DNA of 23,778 nt from CAYWNK01 sp964459495 (lineage in GTDB: Bacteria; Planctomycetota; UBA1135; GCA-002686595). Positions within the stretch are counted from its first letter, which is position 1. Each line of letters begins with the position of its first letter. The notes under the pieces were generated by a model. It was not told where the DNA came from and made no database searches. It saw only the letters and a list, made by a program, of their open reading frames with translations. Of the stretch, positions 8,158 through 15,511 are shown piece after piece. The position numbers and the translations under genes are program-made. The stretch spans positions 1-23,778 of the forward strand of contig CAYWNK010000068.1 in the NCBI GenBank assembly GCA_964459495.1, in the 5' to 3' direction.

Positions 8158-9354
8158 ATGGCCGAAACCGAACTCGAGAAGACCGTCGAACAGGGCCTGT
8201 TCGACGTGGACCCTGTGCTGTGCATCGCCTGTGATGCCTGCTGCCAGGACTTCCCCGAGATCTTCTATATGGGGGATGACCAGAAGGCTCACACCCTCGA
8301 CGAGCAAAAAGCGGCGATGTACAACGCCCGCACGGTCGTCGACGTGTGCCCCACGGCCGCGATCGGCTTCTCGGGCGAGCTGCCCCCGCCGGTGCTCACC
8401 GTCGAGCTGGAAGAGGTTCCTGGCTGGGAGGCCATGTGGGGCAAGTACAAGGGCCAGCCCGAGGACACCAAAGAGCGCGATCGCCGCTACGGCCGCGAGT
8501 TCGACGTTCACGAGAACAGCGGCTACTTCGAGATCGAGCTGCAGCTGCCCACCAAGGTTCCTGCGGTGCGCGATCGCTTCCGCTTCGGGGCCCCCGAGGT
8601 GATGCCCGAGTACAAGGTCCACGTCTACCGCGAGGGCAACACCATCCTGGCCACGTGCTGGGTGCCGCGCCTCTCGCCCAGCGACAAGGCTGACGTCAAG
8701 AAAACCAAGGCCCAGATCCTGGCGCTCACCCACGGCTCTAGCTCGTTCCCCGGCCGCTTCACCACAAGCTGGGACTTCGAGAAGGACATCGTCGGCATTC
8801 GCCATCGCTACGATGCCGAGGGCAAGGTACGCGTGCTCGCGTTCACCGACCCCGTCCTCTACGAGACCTGGTCCTGGGAAGCGCACTTCATCACCGAGAA
8901 GTGCACCTCGTGCTCGATTTGTGAGCGCGTCTGCCCGACCAACGCAATCTCGTCCGGCGAGCGGTACTTCATCGATCCGAGCCTCTGCATCAACTGCTCG
9001 GTCTGTGGCGTCTACTGCCCCTTCGACGCGATCGACGACAACACCGAGGTCGTGGTCCAAAAGATCAAGCCCAAGCAGGTGCCCAAGGCCCTGGTGCACG
9101 ACGAGCTGTGCACCGGCTGCGAATTCTGCGTGGACGTCTGCCCCTTCGAGGCGCTGGAGATGAAGGCCCTCGAAGACGACAGCGTCTACTCGATGCCGCA
9201 GACCAGCCAGATCGCCATGGTGATCGACAAGAACTGCGTGTCCTGCAAGCTCTGCGAACAGGTCTGCATCAAGGACGCCATCGAGGTGCCGCGGCCCCAC
9301 CAGTTCGAGGACATTGGCATGTCGTTCATGAGCTACGTCACCGACGAGCACTAA
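8158..9354 (+). CDS. Multi-cluster ferredoxin with ligands for five [4Fe-4S] clusters
   Basis: A 398-residue protein with no signal peptide or membrane segment, so probably a cytoplasmic electron carrier or an oxidoreductase subunit. The N-terminal module has C22-C25-C28 plus C64 in VDVCPTAAI, one [4Fe-4S] site. Residues about 115-240 form a domain I do not recognise, with mixed beta strands. The C-terminal 150 residues hold four CxxCxxCxxxC motifs: C249/252/255/259, C277/280/283/287, C318/321/324/328 and C360/363/366/370. These are two bacterial-type 2[4Fe-4S] units in a row. The last motif has Ile instead of Pro after its fourth Cys. The open frame reaches back to 8020, but I chose ATG 8158 because the preceding residues are low quality and cover the likely promoter. 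No dedicated redox partner is adjacent, and a strong hairpin follows 33 nt after the stop. Confidence 0.9.
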   Translation: MAETELEKTVEQGLFDVDPVLCIACDACCQDFPEIFYMGDDQKAHTLDEQKAAMYNARTVVDVCPTAAIGFSGELPPPVLTVELEEVPGWEAMWGKYKGQPEDTKERDRRYGREFDVHENSGYFEIELQLPTKVPAVRDRFRFGAPEVMPEYKVHVYREGNTILATCWVPRLSPSDKADVKKTKAQILALTHGSSSFPGRFTTSWDFEKDIVGIRHRYDAEGKVRVLAFTDPVLYETWSWEAHFITEKCTSCSICERVCPTNAISSGERYFIDPSLCINCSVCGVYCPFDAIDDNTEVVVQKIKPKQVPKALVHDELCTGCEFCVDVCPFEALEMKALEDDSVYSMPQTSQIAMVIDKNCVSCKLCEQVCIKDAIEVPRPHQFEDIGMSFMSYVTDEH

Positions 9355-9387
9355 CGAGTCAGGTCGGAGTTCGTCGCCAGGAATGTG

Positions 9388-9422
9388 GGAGGGGGGCAGT
9401 CGCAGAGCGACTGCCCCCCTCC
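9388..9422 (+). terminator. Perfect 16-bp hairpin after the ferredoxin gene
   Basis: The arms 9388-9403 and 9407-9422 are exact reverse complements with an AGA triloop, and a G-T pair can extend the base. The stem is almost all G-C. No T-run follows, as is common in GC-rich genomes. It lies 33 nt after the ferredoxin stop and well ahead of the next gene, so a transcription end or mRNA 3' stabiliser is the natural reading. Confidence 0.7.
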
Positions 9423-9532
9423 TCGCGTTCCAGGCCGTCCGTGCTGCCCGGGCTCGATCACCACCACAGAAAGCTCCTCACCTCCCCCTCAAGGTCTAGC
9501 GCATCCACAGGGCAGATCCCAGCCGCCCACGT

Positions 9533-9538
9533 TAACGT
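9533..9538 (+). promoter_or_regulatory. Possible -10 box (TAACGT) for leaderless M48 gene
   Basis: TAACGT fits TANNNT and lies 7 nt before the ATG at 9546, the same geometry as the box ahead of polA. There is no Shine-Dalgarno in the seven-base gap and no clear -35. The preceding strong hairpin should isolate this gene from the ferredoxin transcript, so it needs its own promoter here. Confidence 0.35.
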
Positions 9539-9545
9539 AGCCCCC

Positions 9546-10511
9546 ATGCGCGTGGACCCCGACGTCACCGCGTCCCACGCCGGACGCAACCGCCTCCAAA
9601 CCGCCCTCCTCCTGGGCGCCCTCGCCCTGGTCCTCGGCATCCTCGCCTGGCTCCTCCTCGGCAAGTACGGCGTGCTCGGCGTGCTGGTCCTCGTCGCCGT
9701 CATGTACGCCGTTGCGCCCAAGGTCTCACCCAAGGTCGTGCTGCGCATGTACCGCGGCGTCGAACTGGAGCGCAGACAAGCCCCGGCCCTGTTCGACATC
9801 ACCGAGCGACTCAGCGGCCGCGCCGGACTCGAGCACACGCCCAAGCTCTACTACCTGCCCAGCGATGTCCTCAACGCCTTCACGGTCGGCCGCAGGGACG
9901 ACGCCGTCATCGCGGTTTCCGACGGCCTGCTGCGCCGCATGGAGATCCGCGAACTCGCGGCGATCCTGGCCCACGAGGTGGCCCACGTCGAGCACGGCGA
10001 CACCCGCCTGATGGGCTTTGCGGACATGCTCGCCCGGGTGACCGGCAGCCTCGCGAGCCTCGGGCAGCTGCTGCTCTGGATCAACATTCCGATGGCCCTG
10101 CTCGGCCAGGCGCCGATTCCGTGGATCTATGTGATCGTGCTGCTGTTGACGCCCGGACTCTCGACGCTGACCCAGCTGGCCCTGTCGCGCACGCGAGAGT
10201 TCGAAGCCGACCGGCGTGGCGCGGAGCTCATGGGCGATCCGCGGCCCCTGGCCTCGGCCCTCAAGAAACTCGAGAAGGCCCACTCCGGCTGGCTACGGCA
10301 CGCCGCGGGCCCCGGCGCGAAGCTCCCCGAGCCCAGCCTGTTGCGTACGCACCCCACCACCGTTGAGCGGGTTGCACGCCTGCTCGACCTGGCCGGTACC
10401 TTGGAGCGCGCTCCGGTCTGGCCGTCGGAAGCGGCCCAGGCCTCCGCGATCGCCCCCGTAGTCCAGCAGCCCTCACGGCCCCGCTGGCACCGCACCGTGG
10501 CCTGGTACTGA
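9546..10511 (+). CDS. Membrane zinc metallopeptidase, M48 family (HtpX-like)
   Basis: A 321-residue integral membrane protein. Two hydrophobic segments at about 19-38 and 42-57, and a further pair at about 165-187 and 190-207, match the HtpX/M48B layout. The zinc site is HEVAH (143-147), with the third ligand Glu220 in EFEADRRGAEL. The catalytic face should be cytoplasmic, with a role in turning over damaged membrane proteins by analogy with HtpX. It falls within the usual length range of that family. The C-terminal 30 residues are Pro/Ala-rich and not conserved. ATG 9546 is preferred over upstream starts in the long open frame because the upstream part overlaps the ferredoxin gene and the terminator. 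The M28 peptidase gene follows after 49 nt, probably in one transcript. Confidence 0.92.
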   Translation: MRVDPDVTASHAGRNRLQTALLLGALALVLGILAWLLLGKYGVLGVLVLVAVMYAVAPKVSPKVVLRMYRGVELERRQAPALFDITERLSGRAGLEHTPKLYYLPSDVLNAFTVGRRDDAVIAVSDGLLRRMEIRELAAILAHEVAHVEHGDTRLMGFADMLARVTGSLASLGQLLLWINIPMALLGQAPIPWIYVIVLLLTPGLSTLTQLALSRTREFEADRRGAELMGDPRPLASALKKLEKAHSGWLRHAAGPGAKLPEPSLLRTHPTTVERVARLLDLAGTLERAPVWPSEAAQASAIAPVVQQPSRPRWHRTVAWY

Positions 10512-10560
10512 TCGCCTGATTCCTCCGGTTCCCATCCATTCCTTTCCCGACGTCTCCCCC

Positions 10561-12192
10561 ATGCTGACCCTGCTTCTTTGCGCTGCCCTCCAACAGGTCG
10601 GCGCCTCCCAGGCTCCGATCACCACACCCGCCCTCGACGCCGCCGAGCTCGGCGCCCACATCGGGATCCTCGCCTCGGACGAGTTTGCCGGGCGCGGCCC
10701 TGGCCAGATCGGAGAAGAGAAGACCGTCCCCTACCTCATCGAGCGCCTCAAGGCGAGCGGCCTCGAGCCCGCGGGCACCGATGGGGGCTGGACCCAAGCG
10801 GTGCCCATGCAAGAGCTCACCCCGGTGCAGCCCCCCACCGCCAGCTACGACGCGGGCTTTGGCAAGACCGATCTCGTCTTCGGCCGCGATGCGATGGTCT
10901 GGAGCCCCCGCTCCGGTGAACCGATCGCCGTCGAAGACTCCCCCGTCGTGTTCGCGGGCTATGGCATCGTGGCGCCGGAATACGGCTGGGACGACTACGC
11001 GGGGATCGACGCCAAGGGCAAGACCGTCGTCGTCCTGGTCAACGACCCCGGCTTCACCACCGGTGACAGCGAGCTCTTCCGCGGCAACGCGATGACCTAC
11101 TACGGCCGGTGGACCTACAAGTTCGAGGAGGCCGCGAGGCAGGGAGCCTCGGCCTGCTTGATCATTCACCAAACGGGTCCCGCGGGCTACCCGTGGACGG
11201 TGGTCGTGCAAAGCTGGGGCCGCGGGCAGCTGTATCTGGCCGAGCGCGGAGCGGGCCCTGAGCCCACTCCGATCCAGGGCTGGGTGACCGCGGAAGCGGC
11301 CAAGAAAATGCTGGGCGACTCCTGGCTCAGCTTCGATGTGCTGGCGGAGCGGGCGCGCGCCAAGGACGCCGCGCCGGTGGAAACCAAGCTGAGCTTCACA
11401 AGCTACGTGGAGAACGCGACGAGGGACCTGCTCTCCTCCAACGTCGCAGCCAAGATCACGGGCGCGACACGGCCTGAGGAAGCGGTCTTGATCACCGCCC
11501 ACTGGGACCACCTTGGCGTACGGGAAGTCGATGATGGCGAGGACGGCATCTACAACGGCGCCCTGGACAACGCGACCGGTACCGCGGGCTTGCTCGAGCT
11601 CGCGGAATCCATGGCTGCCGGTTCGCCGCCGGAGCGCACCGTACTTTTCCTGGCCGTCACCGCCGAGGAGAAAGGCCTGCTCGGCTCGGCGCACTATGCG
11701 GCCAATCCGCTTTTCCCTCTCTCCCAGACAGTCTGCGGCCTCAACATCGACGGCCTCAATCTCGACGGCCCCATGCGCGATATCGCCATTGTTGGCATGG
11801 GTGCTTCCGAGCTCGACAAGGACGTTCACACGGCCGCCCTCGCCCAAGGCCGAATCGTCGTCAACGAAGCAAGCCCCGAGAAGGGCTACTATTTCCGCTC
11901 CGATCACTTCTCCTTGGCCAAGGTCGGGGTCCCCATGATGTACACGGACTCAGGCACCATCTCGGTGGAGCACGGCACCGAGTGGGTCATGGAACGCCGC
12001 GCTGACTACCTCGCCAACCGCTACCATCGCGAAGGCGACGAGTACGACGCCTCATGGGATCTGTCGGGCGCAATCGAAGACCTGCGGGTGTTCCATGCGC
12101 TGTTGGCTGGTTGGTCGAATACGCGATACTGGCCCGAGTGGGCGGCGGATTCGGAGTTCCGCGCGGCCCGGGAGGCGAGCTTAGGACGCTAG
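10561..12192 (+). CDS. Exported M28 family zinc peptidase with PA domain
   Basis: A 543-residue aminopeptidase-like enzyme with a short hydrophobic N-terminus (about residues 2-10, possible cleavage after GAS or SQA) that lacks the usual basic residue, so export is likely rather than certain. Residues about 125-290 form a protease-associated insert (FAGYGIVAPEYGWDDYAGID and onward). The co-catalytic zinc ligands are all visible: H314 in AHWDHLG, D336 in GALDNATG, catalytic E369 and ligand E370 in TAEEKGLLGS, D397 in NIDGLN and H449 in SDHFSLAKVGVP. It should remove N-terminal residues from peptides outside the cytoplasm; the substrate is unknown. It sits 49 nt after the M48 gene and is closed by a strong hairpin with a T-run. 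Confidence 0.93.
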   Translation: MLTLLLCAALQQVGASQAPITTPALDAAELGAHIGILASDEFAGRGPGQIGEEKTVPYLIERLKASGLEPAGTDGGWTQAVPMQELTPVQPPTASYDAGFGKTDLVFGRDAMVWSPRSGEPIAVEDSPVVFAGYGIVAPEYGWDDYAGIDAKGKTVVVLVNDPGFTTGDSELFRGNAMTYYGRWTYKFEEAARQGASACLIIHQTGPAGYPWTVVVQSWGRGQLYLAERGAGPEPTPIQGWVTAEAAKKMLGDSWLSFDVLAERARAKDAAPVETKLSFTSYVENATRDLLSSNVAAKITGATRPEEAVLITAHWDHLGVREVDDGEDGIYNGALDNATGTAGLLELAESMAAGSPPERTVLFLAVTAEEKGLLGSAHYAANPLFPLSQTVCGLNIDGLNLDGPMRDIAIVGMGASELDKDVHTAALAQGRIVVNEASPEKGYYFRSDHFSLAKVGVPMMYTDSGTISVEHGTEWVMERRADYLANRYHREGDEYDASWDLSGAIEDLRVFHALLAGWSNTRYWPEWAADSEFRAAREASLGR

Positions 12193-12230
12193 GGCCGGCT
12201 AGGGGCGAGTGCTCGTGGGTGAGCAGGCCG

Positions 12231-12304
12231 TGGTGGGGTGGTGGCGACCGGGGCCTCCGATTCTGGATCTAGGTCTCCGTCGCCACCGCCCCACCAGCCG
12301 TTTT
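12231..12304 (+). terminator. Rho-independent terminator after the M28 gene, probably bidirectional
   Basis: The arms 12231-12248 and 12279-12296 pair over 18 bp with a single G-T wobble, around a 30-nt loop that can partly pair with itself. TTTT follows at 12301-12304 on the plus strand. The minus-strand lipoprotein gene ends at 12308 on the other side, so the same stem may also stop that transcript, although no T-run follows in that direction. Confidence 0.8.
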
Positions 12305-12307
12305 GCC

Positions 12308-14803
12308 TCACTCAACCCAATACTGAATCACCTCATACTCCTGCCCGGTCCCCGGGTCCGTCCGCACGTAGGTGAACAGCCCAAACGAGTACCCCGCGGA
12401 CGAGTGATTTGCCGCATCGATCGCCCCCACGGACCCCACGTACCTGGTCGACTCTCCACTCGTCACGACGACCGTGTCCGTCGTCGACGCCCCAAAGCTG
12501 ACCCCCGTAAGCACTCCCGCCTGTGTGGTCTCAAGGTCCAATGAGAAGCCCTTCTCCAGAGCGCCCCCTTCCCCCCAGGCCTCACCGACCTCAAGGGTCA
12601 GCTGCGTAGACCCAGATCCAAGTCCGACCGCCTGGGGCCCAAACTCCAGACCGCTATTGCTCGCAAGCACGGAGTTCTTCATCGCACGCGTCGGGTAGCT
12701 CGAAAGATCTCCGACCGTATGCCCCAGAACGCTCGCGTCGATGACCAAACTCCCCGGCTGTAGAGCGTTGTTGTAGGCCGTCCGCTCCGACTGAAGGGTG
12801 ATCGGGTCGCGGGGCAAGCTCACCACGACCTTTGTGCCAATGAGATCCGGATCCGGATGCGATTGGACGGTGTAGGTGTACTGATCGAGCGGGATCGCCG
12901 TGAAGATCACCGTGTCTTCGCCAACACCCGTGGTGTAGAGCACCGTACGGGACTCCAGGTAGGAGCTGTTGGTGATCTTGGTCGCCTCGACCTCGGCGCT
13001 CGCCTTCAGTTCGAAGCCGCTCTGGGTCAGGGCGCCACCATCGATGCTGATGCCAACCGTCGCGCTCGCCCGCACCGACACCGCGCGCTCCTCTTCCGTC
13101 TGGGTCGAGTTCGTGTTGCCGAACGCGGTGAAGCAACCCGAGGTGTTCTGACCAATCCCCTCCGCGCAGGGCGCAGCAGCTAGCACCGCAAGAACAATGG
13201 GCTCCGAGAACACATAGCGATATTCCGCATCCGAGTAGGTCAGCACCGGGCCATCGGGATTCACATTGACCGGCACCAGCAGGGGACGAAAAGCAGACTG
13301 GGAATTGGTGAACTGGGTCGCCACTTCGCGCTTCAGGTTGATCGCTGTATCGGGAGCAGCCAGGCCCCAGACCTCAAACTCGTTGCGATCCTGACGGAAC
13401 ACCGCCACATCATCCCGAGCGTCGCCGGTGAAATCTCCGGTCACGATCGAGCTAGTATTGAAGCTGAATGCGCCGAAGTGGTTCTGCGACCAGACGACGT
13501 CCGGGGGCAGCTGGTACTCGCTCGGCTGGACCCAGGGGCCCGCGCTCAGAAAGTCGTCGAAGACGTACTGGTTGATGTGGAATTCATCCAGTCCGTCTCC
13601 GTCCAGGTCCAGGGCATTCACGTGGAGGCTACGCACCCGGGGCTTCATGGGGCTGGCGCAGCTGCTGAAGAACTCGGTGAAGTAGAAATTCCCCAGCGAT
13701 TCCCCGCCGTCCACGGGATCCTCAAACGCCAGGAAGAAGTAGCCATCGGCGTCGCAGCTGCTGTTGAAGTCCGTCCGGGAGGCGATGATCAGCTCGCCCC
13801 GATCGTCCCCGTCCACGTCCACGATCAGCGGGGTAGAGATCAAACCGATCCGGGGAAATAGGTCCTGATCCTGGGCCGAGACTCCGGTCAGCGCCCGCAG
13901 GACACCAAAGCCCGCCGCTTGGTCGTCGAGGAGCTCGTAGCGGCTGACCCCTTCGGGGATGTTGGTCGTGCCGAAATACTCGTTCACGACGACCAGCACC
14001 TCATCGCGTTGATCGAGGTCGACGTTGCCGGTCGAGATTTCCAAGCTGATCGTGGGGCTCGCCACAGTGGCGTTGTACGTGCGTCGCTGGCCGACCTCGA
14101 TCCATCCCTGGGCGGTCGACTGGAAGAAGGCCACCTCCGCATTCTCGCCGTCCTTGGTCAGACCGACGACCAGGTCCTCGCGCCGATCGCCGTTGAGGTC
14201 GGCAGCCTTCACGGTCAAGTCGGTGGCATTGAGTTCGAAGCTGAGCTGTTGATCGCTGCTCGCAAAGGCCTCTAACTCATCCTCAATTGTGCGCAGGCGC
14301 AGCTCGCCACCGTCCAGATAGACGACCAAAATCTCCTCGAGTCCGTCGTCGTCATAGTCCGCTCCAACCACGGAGCGCGAGTCCTGGGGCGTGAAGCTGC
14401 CGCTGCTGGTGTTGCCAGCAATCCACTCCTCGTCCGCCGCGGAGAGCGTGTACTTCACCTCTTCCGAGGCTCCTCCGTTTTCGTCTGTCAGGTCGAATAG
14501 TGTGAACCGCTCGCCGCTGACGAGCACCTCGGGTCCCATCACCAGTAGCTCAGAGGTCTTCGACAGCTCCCAGGTCATGCCGAAGGGCGCGTAGTCTTCT
14601 CCCAGCTCGACCCCCCCCATGCCTTCCCGGGGCGTCTCAGCCGTGGACACACCGAGGGCATTCAGGCTGCCCTCTAGGCCGGAAGCAGGGGTCCCCCCGC
14701 CGCCTCCACCCCCGCCGCAAGCGCAAAGGAGGCCCAGGGCGGCGGCCGGAATCAGGTGGTTTCGAATCGAGAGAGCGGGCGGGTGGATCGGATTCAGTCG
14801 CAT
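12308..14803 (-). CDS. FG-GAP/VCBS-repeat lipoprotein with unknown C-terminal domain
   Basis: An 831-residue lipoprotein. The lipobox LCAC puts the lipid Cys at about residue 29, followed by eight Gly as a flexible tether. Residues about 135-480 contain six Asp-rich calcium-loop repeats of FG-GAP/VCBS type (DYDDDGLEEI, DLNGDRREDL, DLDQRDEV, DVDGDDRGEL, DLDGDGLDEF, DFTGDARDDV), which should form a beta-propeller. After two Cys (PCAEGIGQNTSGC) there is a long stretch of alternating polar and hydrophobic residues at about 570-610, then beta-rich sequence to the end. The frame opens at a TTG five codons earlier; I chose ATG 14803, which gives a normal basic signal start. Surface adhesion or binding is the likeliest role. 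The gene is followed by the convergent terminator shared with the M28 gene. Confidence 0.85.
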   Translation of the reverse strand: MRLNPIHPPALSIRNHLIPAAALGLLCACGGGGGGGGTPASGLEGSLNALGVSTAETPREGMGGVELGEDYAPFGMTWELSKTSELLVMGPEVLVSGERFTLFDLTDENGGASEEVKYTLSAADEEWIAGNTSSGSFTPQDSRSVVGADYDDDGLEEILVVYLDGGELRLRTIEDELEAFASSDQQLSFELNATDLTVKAADLNGDRREDLVVGLTKDGENAEVAFFQSTAQGWIEVGQRRTYNATVASPTISLEISTGNVDLDQRDEVLVVVNEYFGTTNIPEGVSRYELLDDQAAGFGVLRALTGVSAQDQDLFPRIGLISTPLIVDVDGDDRGELIIASRTDFNSSCDADGYFFLAFEDPVDGGESLGNFYFTEFFSSCASPMKPRVRSLHVNALDLDGDGLDEFHINQYVFDDFLSAGPWVQPSEYQLPPDVVWSQNHFGAFSFNTSSIVTGDFTGDARDDVAVFRQDRNEFEVWGLAAPDTAINLKREVATQFTNSQSAFRPLLVPVNVNPDGPVLTYSDAEYRYVFSEPIVLAVLAAAPCAEGIGQNTSGCFTAFGNTNSTQTEEERAVSVRASATVGISIDGGALTQSGFELKASAEVEATKITNSSYLESRTVLYTTGVGEDTVIFTAIPLDQYTYTVQSHPDPDLIGTKVVVSLPRDPITLQSERTAYNNALQPGSLVIDASVLGHTVGDLSSYPTRAMKNSVLASNSGLEFGPQAVGLGSGSTQLTLEVGEAWGEGGALEKGFSLDLETTQAGVLTGVSFGASTTDTVVVTSGESTRYVGSVGAIDAANHSSAGYSFGLFTYVRTDPGTGQEYEVIQYWVE

Positions 14804-14898
14804 GGCAAGGGGGTGCAAAAAGGCGAGGTACAGGGTTTCGCTGACCCCTGCGTATGTCCCCGGCCGCGCCCGCAGGCATTTCCCGAGATTCCGAACCA

Positions 14899-14925
14899 GC
14901 CCTTGGCTCAGACCCGCCCAAGGGC
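14899..14925 (-). terminator. Probable terminator of the ECF sigma gene
   Basis: The 8-bp arms GCCCTTGG (14899-14906) and CCAAGGGC (14918-14925) flank an 11-nt loop, 16 nt after the minus-strand sigma factor stop. No T-run follows. The stem would separate the sigma transcript from the lipoprotein gene downstream on the same strand. It could instead be a leader structure of the lipoprotein mRNA. Confidence 0.42.
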
Positions 14926-14941
14926 GACCGCCCCACCGCCC

Positions 14942-15511
14942 CTAACCTATTTCGCGACGCAGCCAGGCCCGTGAAAAGGTCCAATCCGCCTCGGCCGTCC
15001 GCTTGGAGACTCCCAGGACCTCGGCCACCTCATCCATCGGCAGCCCCGAGAAATAGCGAAGCTCTACGACGCGCGCCTTGCGTGCGTCGAGACCCCCGAG
15101 TCGATGCAAAGCCTCGTCAAAGACCAGCACGTCGAAAGCCTCTTCTTCGCCTGCAGCCTCGACCTCGAGCGCTGCATCCAGGCCTTCCCGCTGGCCACCG
15201 TCCCGCTTGAGCGAGTGCCGTTCCCGGGCCCGATCCACCAAAATGCGTCGCATCACGCGAGCGCACAGCATCAGGAAATGGGAACGGTCTTCGAGGCCAG
15301 CCATCTTCTGGTCGGCCAGACGCAGGTAGACTTCATTGACGAGGGCTGTCGGCTGCAAAGTGTGTGCGTCGCGCCCTCGACCCAGCTTCTGGCGCGCCAG
15401 CGCCCGTAGCTCCTCGTACACCAACGGCAGCAGCTCATCCAGAGCGGCCTGCTCACCCCCTCGAGATCGCTGGAGCAGCTGCGTGAAAGAATCAGGAGAG
15501 ACGTCGGACAT
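14942..15511 (-). CDS. ECF-type RNA polymerase sigma factor
   Basis: A 189-residue sigma factor of the ECF group linked to Ser/Thr kinases. Region 2 runs from about residue 10 to 100 (FTQLLQRSRGGEQAALDELL, then LVYEELRALARQKLGR and the -10-recognising part FLMLCARVMRRILVDRARER). Region 4 runs from about residue 135 to 185, with the helix-turn-helix DEVAEVLGVSKRTAEADWTF that reads the -35. It carries no anti-sigma-binding extension or membrane part. The start ATG (15511-15509) overlaps the ATG of the divergent kinase in one CATG. No anti-sigma gene is nearby, so control by phosphorylation from the neighbouring kinase is plausible, as proposed for such pairs. Confidence 0.95.
   Translation of the reverse strand: MSDVSPDSFTQLLQRSRGGEQAALDELLPLVYEELRALARQKLGRGRDAHTLQPTALVNEVYLRLADQKMAGLEDRSHFLMLCARVMRRILVDRARERHSLKRDGGQREGLDAALEVEAAGEEEAFDVLVFDEALHRLGGLDARKARVVELRYFSGLPMDEVAEVLGVSKRTAEADWTFSRAWLRREIG
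15494..15498 (+). promoter_or_regulatory. AGGAG ribosome binding site for the kinase gene
   Basis: AGGAG lies 11 nt before the kinase ATG at 15510 and is one of very few Shine-Dalgarno-like motifs in the window. It supports ATG 15510 as the start rather than the open frame reaching back to 15336. It sits inside the sigma factor coding region on the opposite strand (its codons 5-6). Confidence 0.45.

Noticed and set aside
8086..9351. A 421-codon open frame antisense to the ferredoxin
   Set aside because: Its His/Val/Leu/Asp-rich composition is the reverse image of the ferredoxin codons, and the sense frame has twenty correctly spaced Cys.
10261..11907. A 548-codon open frame antisense to the M28 peptidase
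   Set aside because: It is a GC-rich shadow frame with a low-complexity Arg/Gly/Ala product, opposite a gene with all its zinc ligands intact.
15336..15509. An N-terminal extension of the Ser/Thr kinase
   Set aside because: The added 58 residues are Ser/Arg-rich, lie antisense to the sigma gene and do not match the family N-terminus; AGGAG supports ATG 15510.
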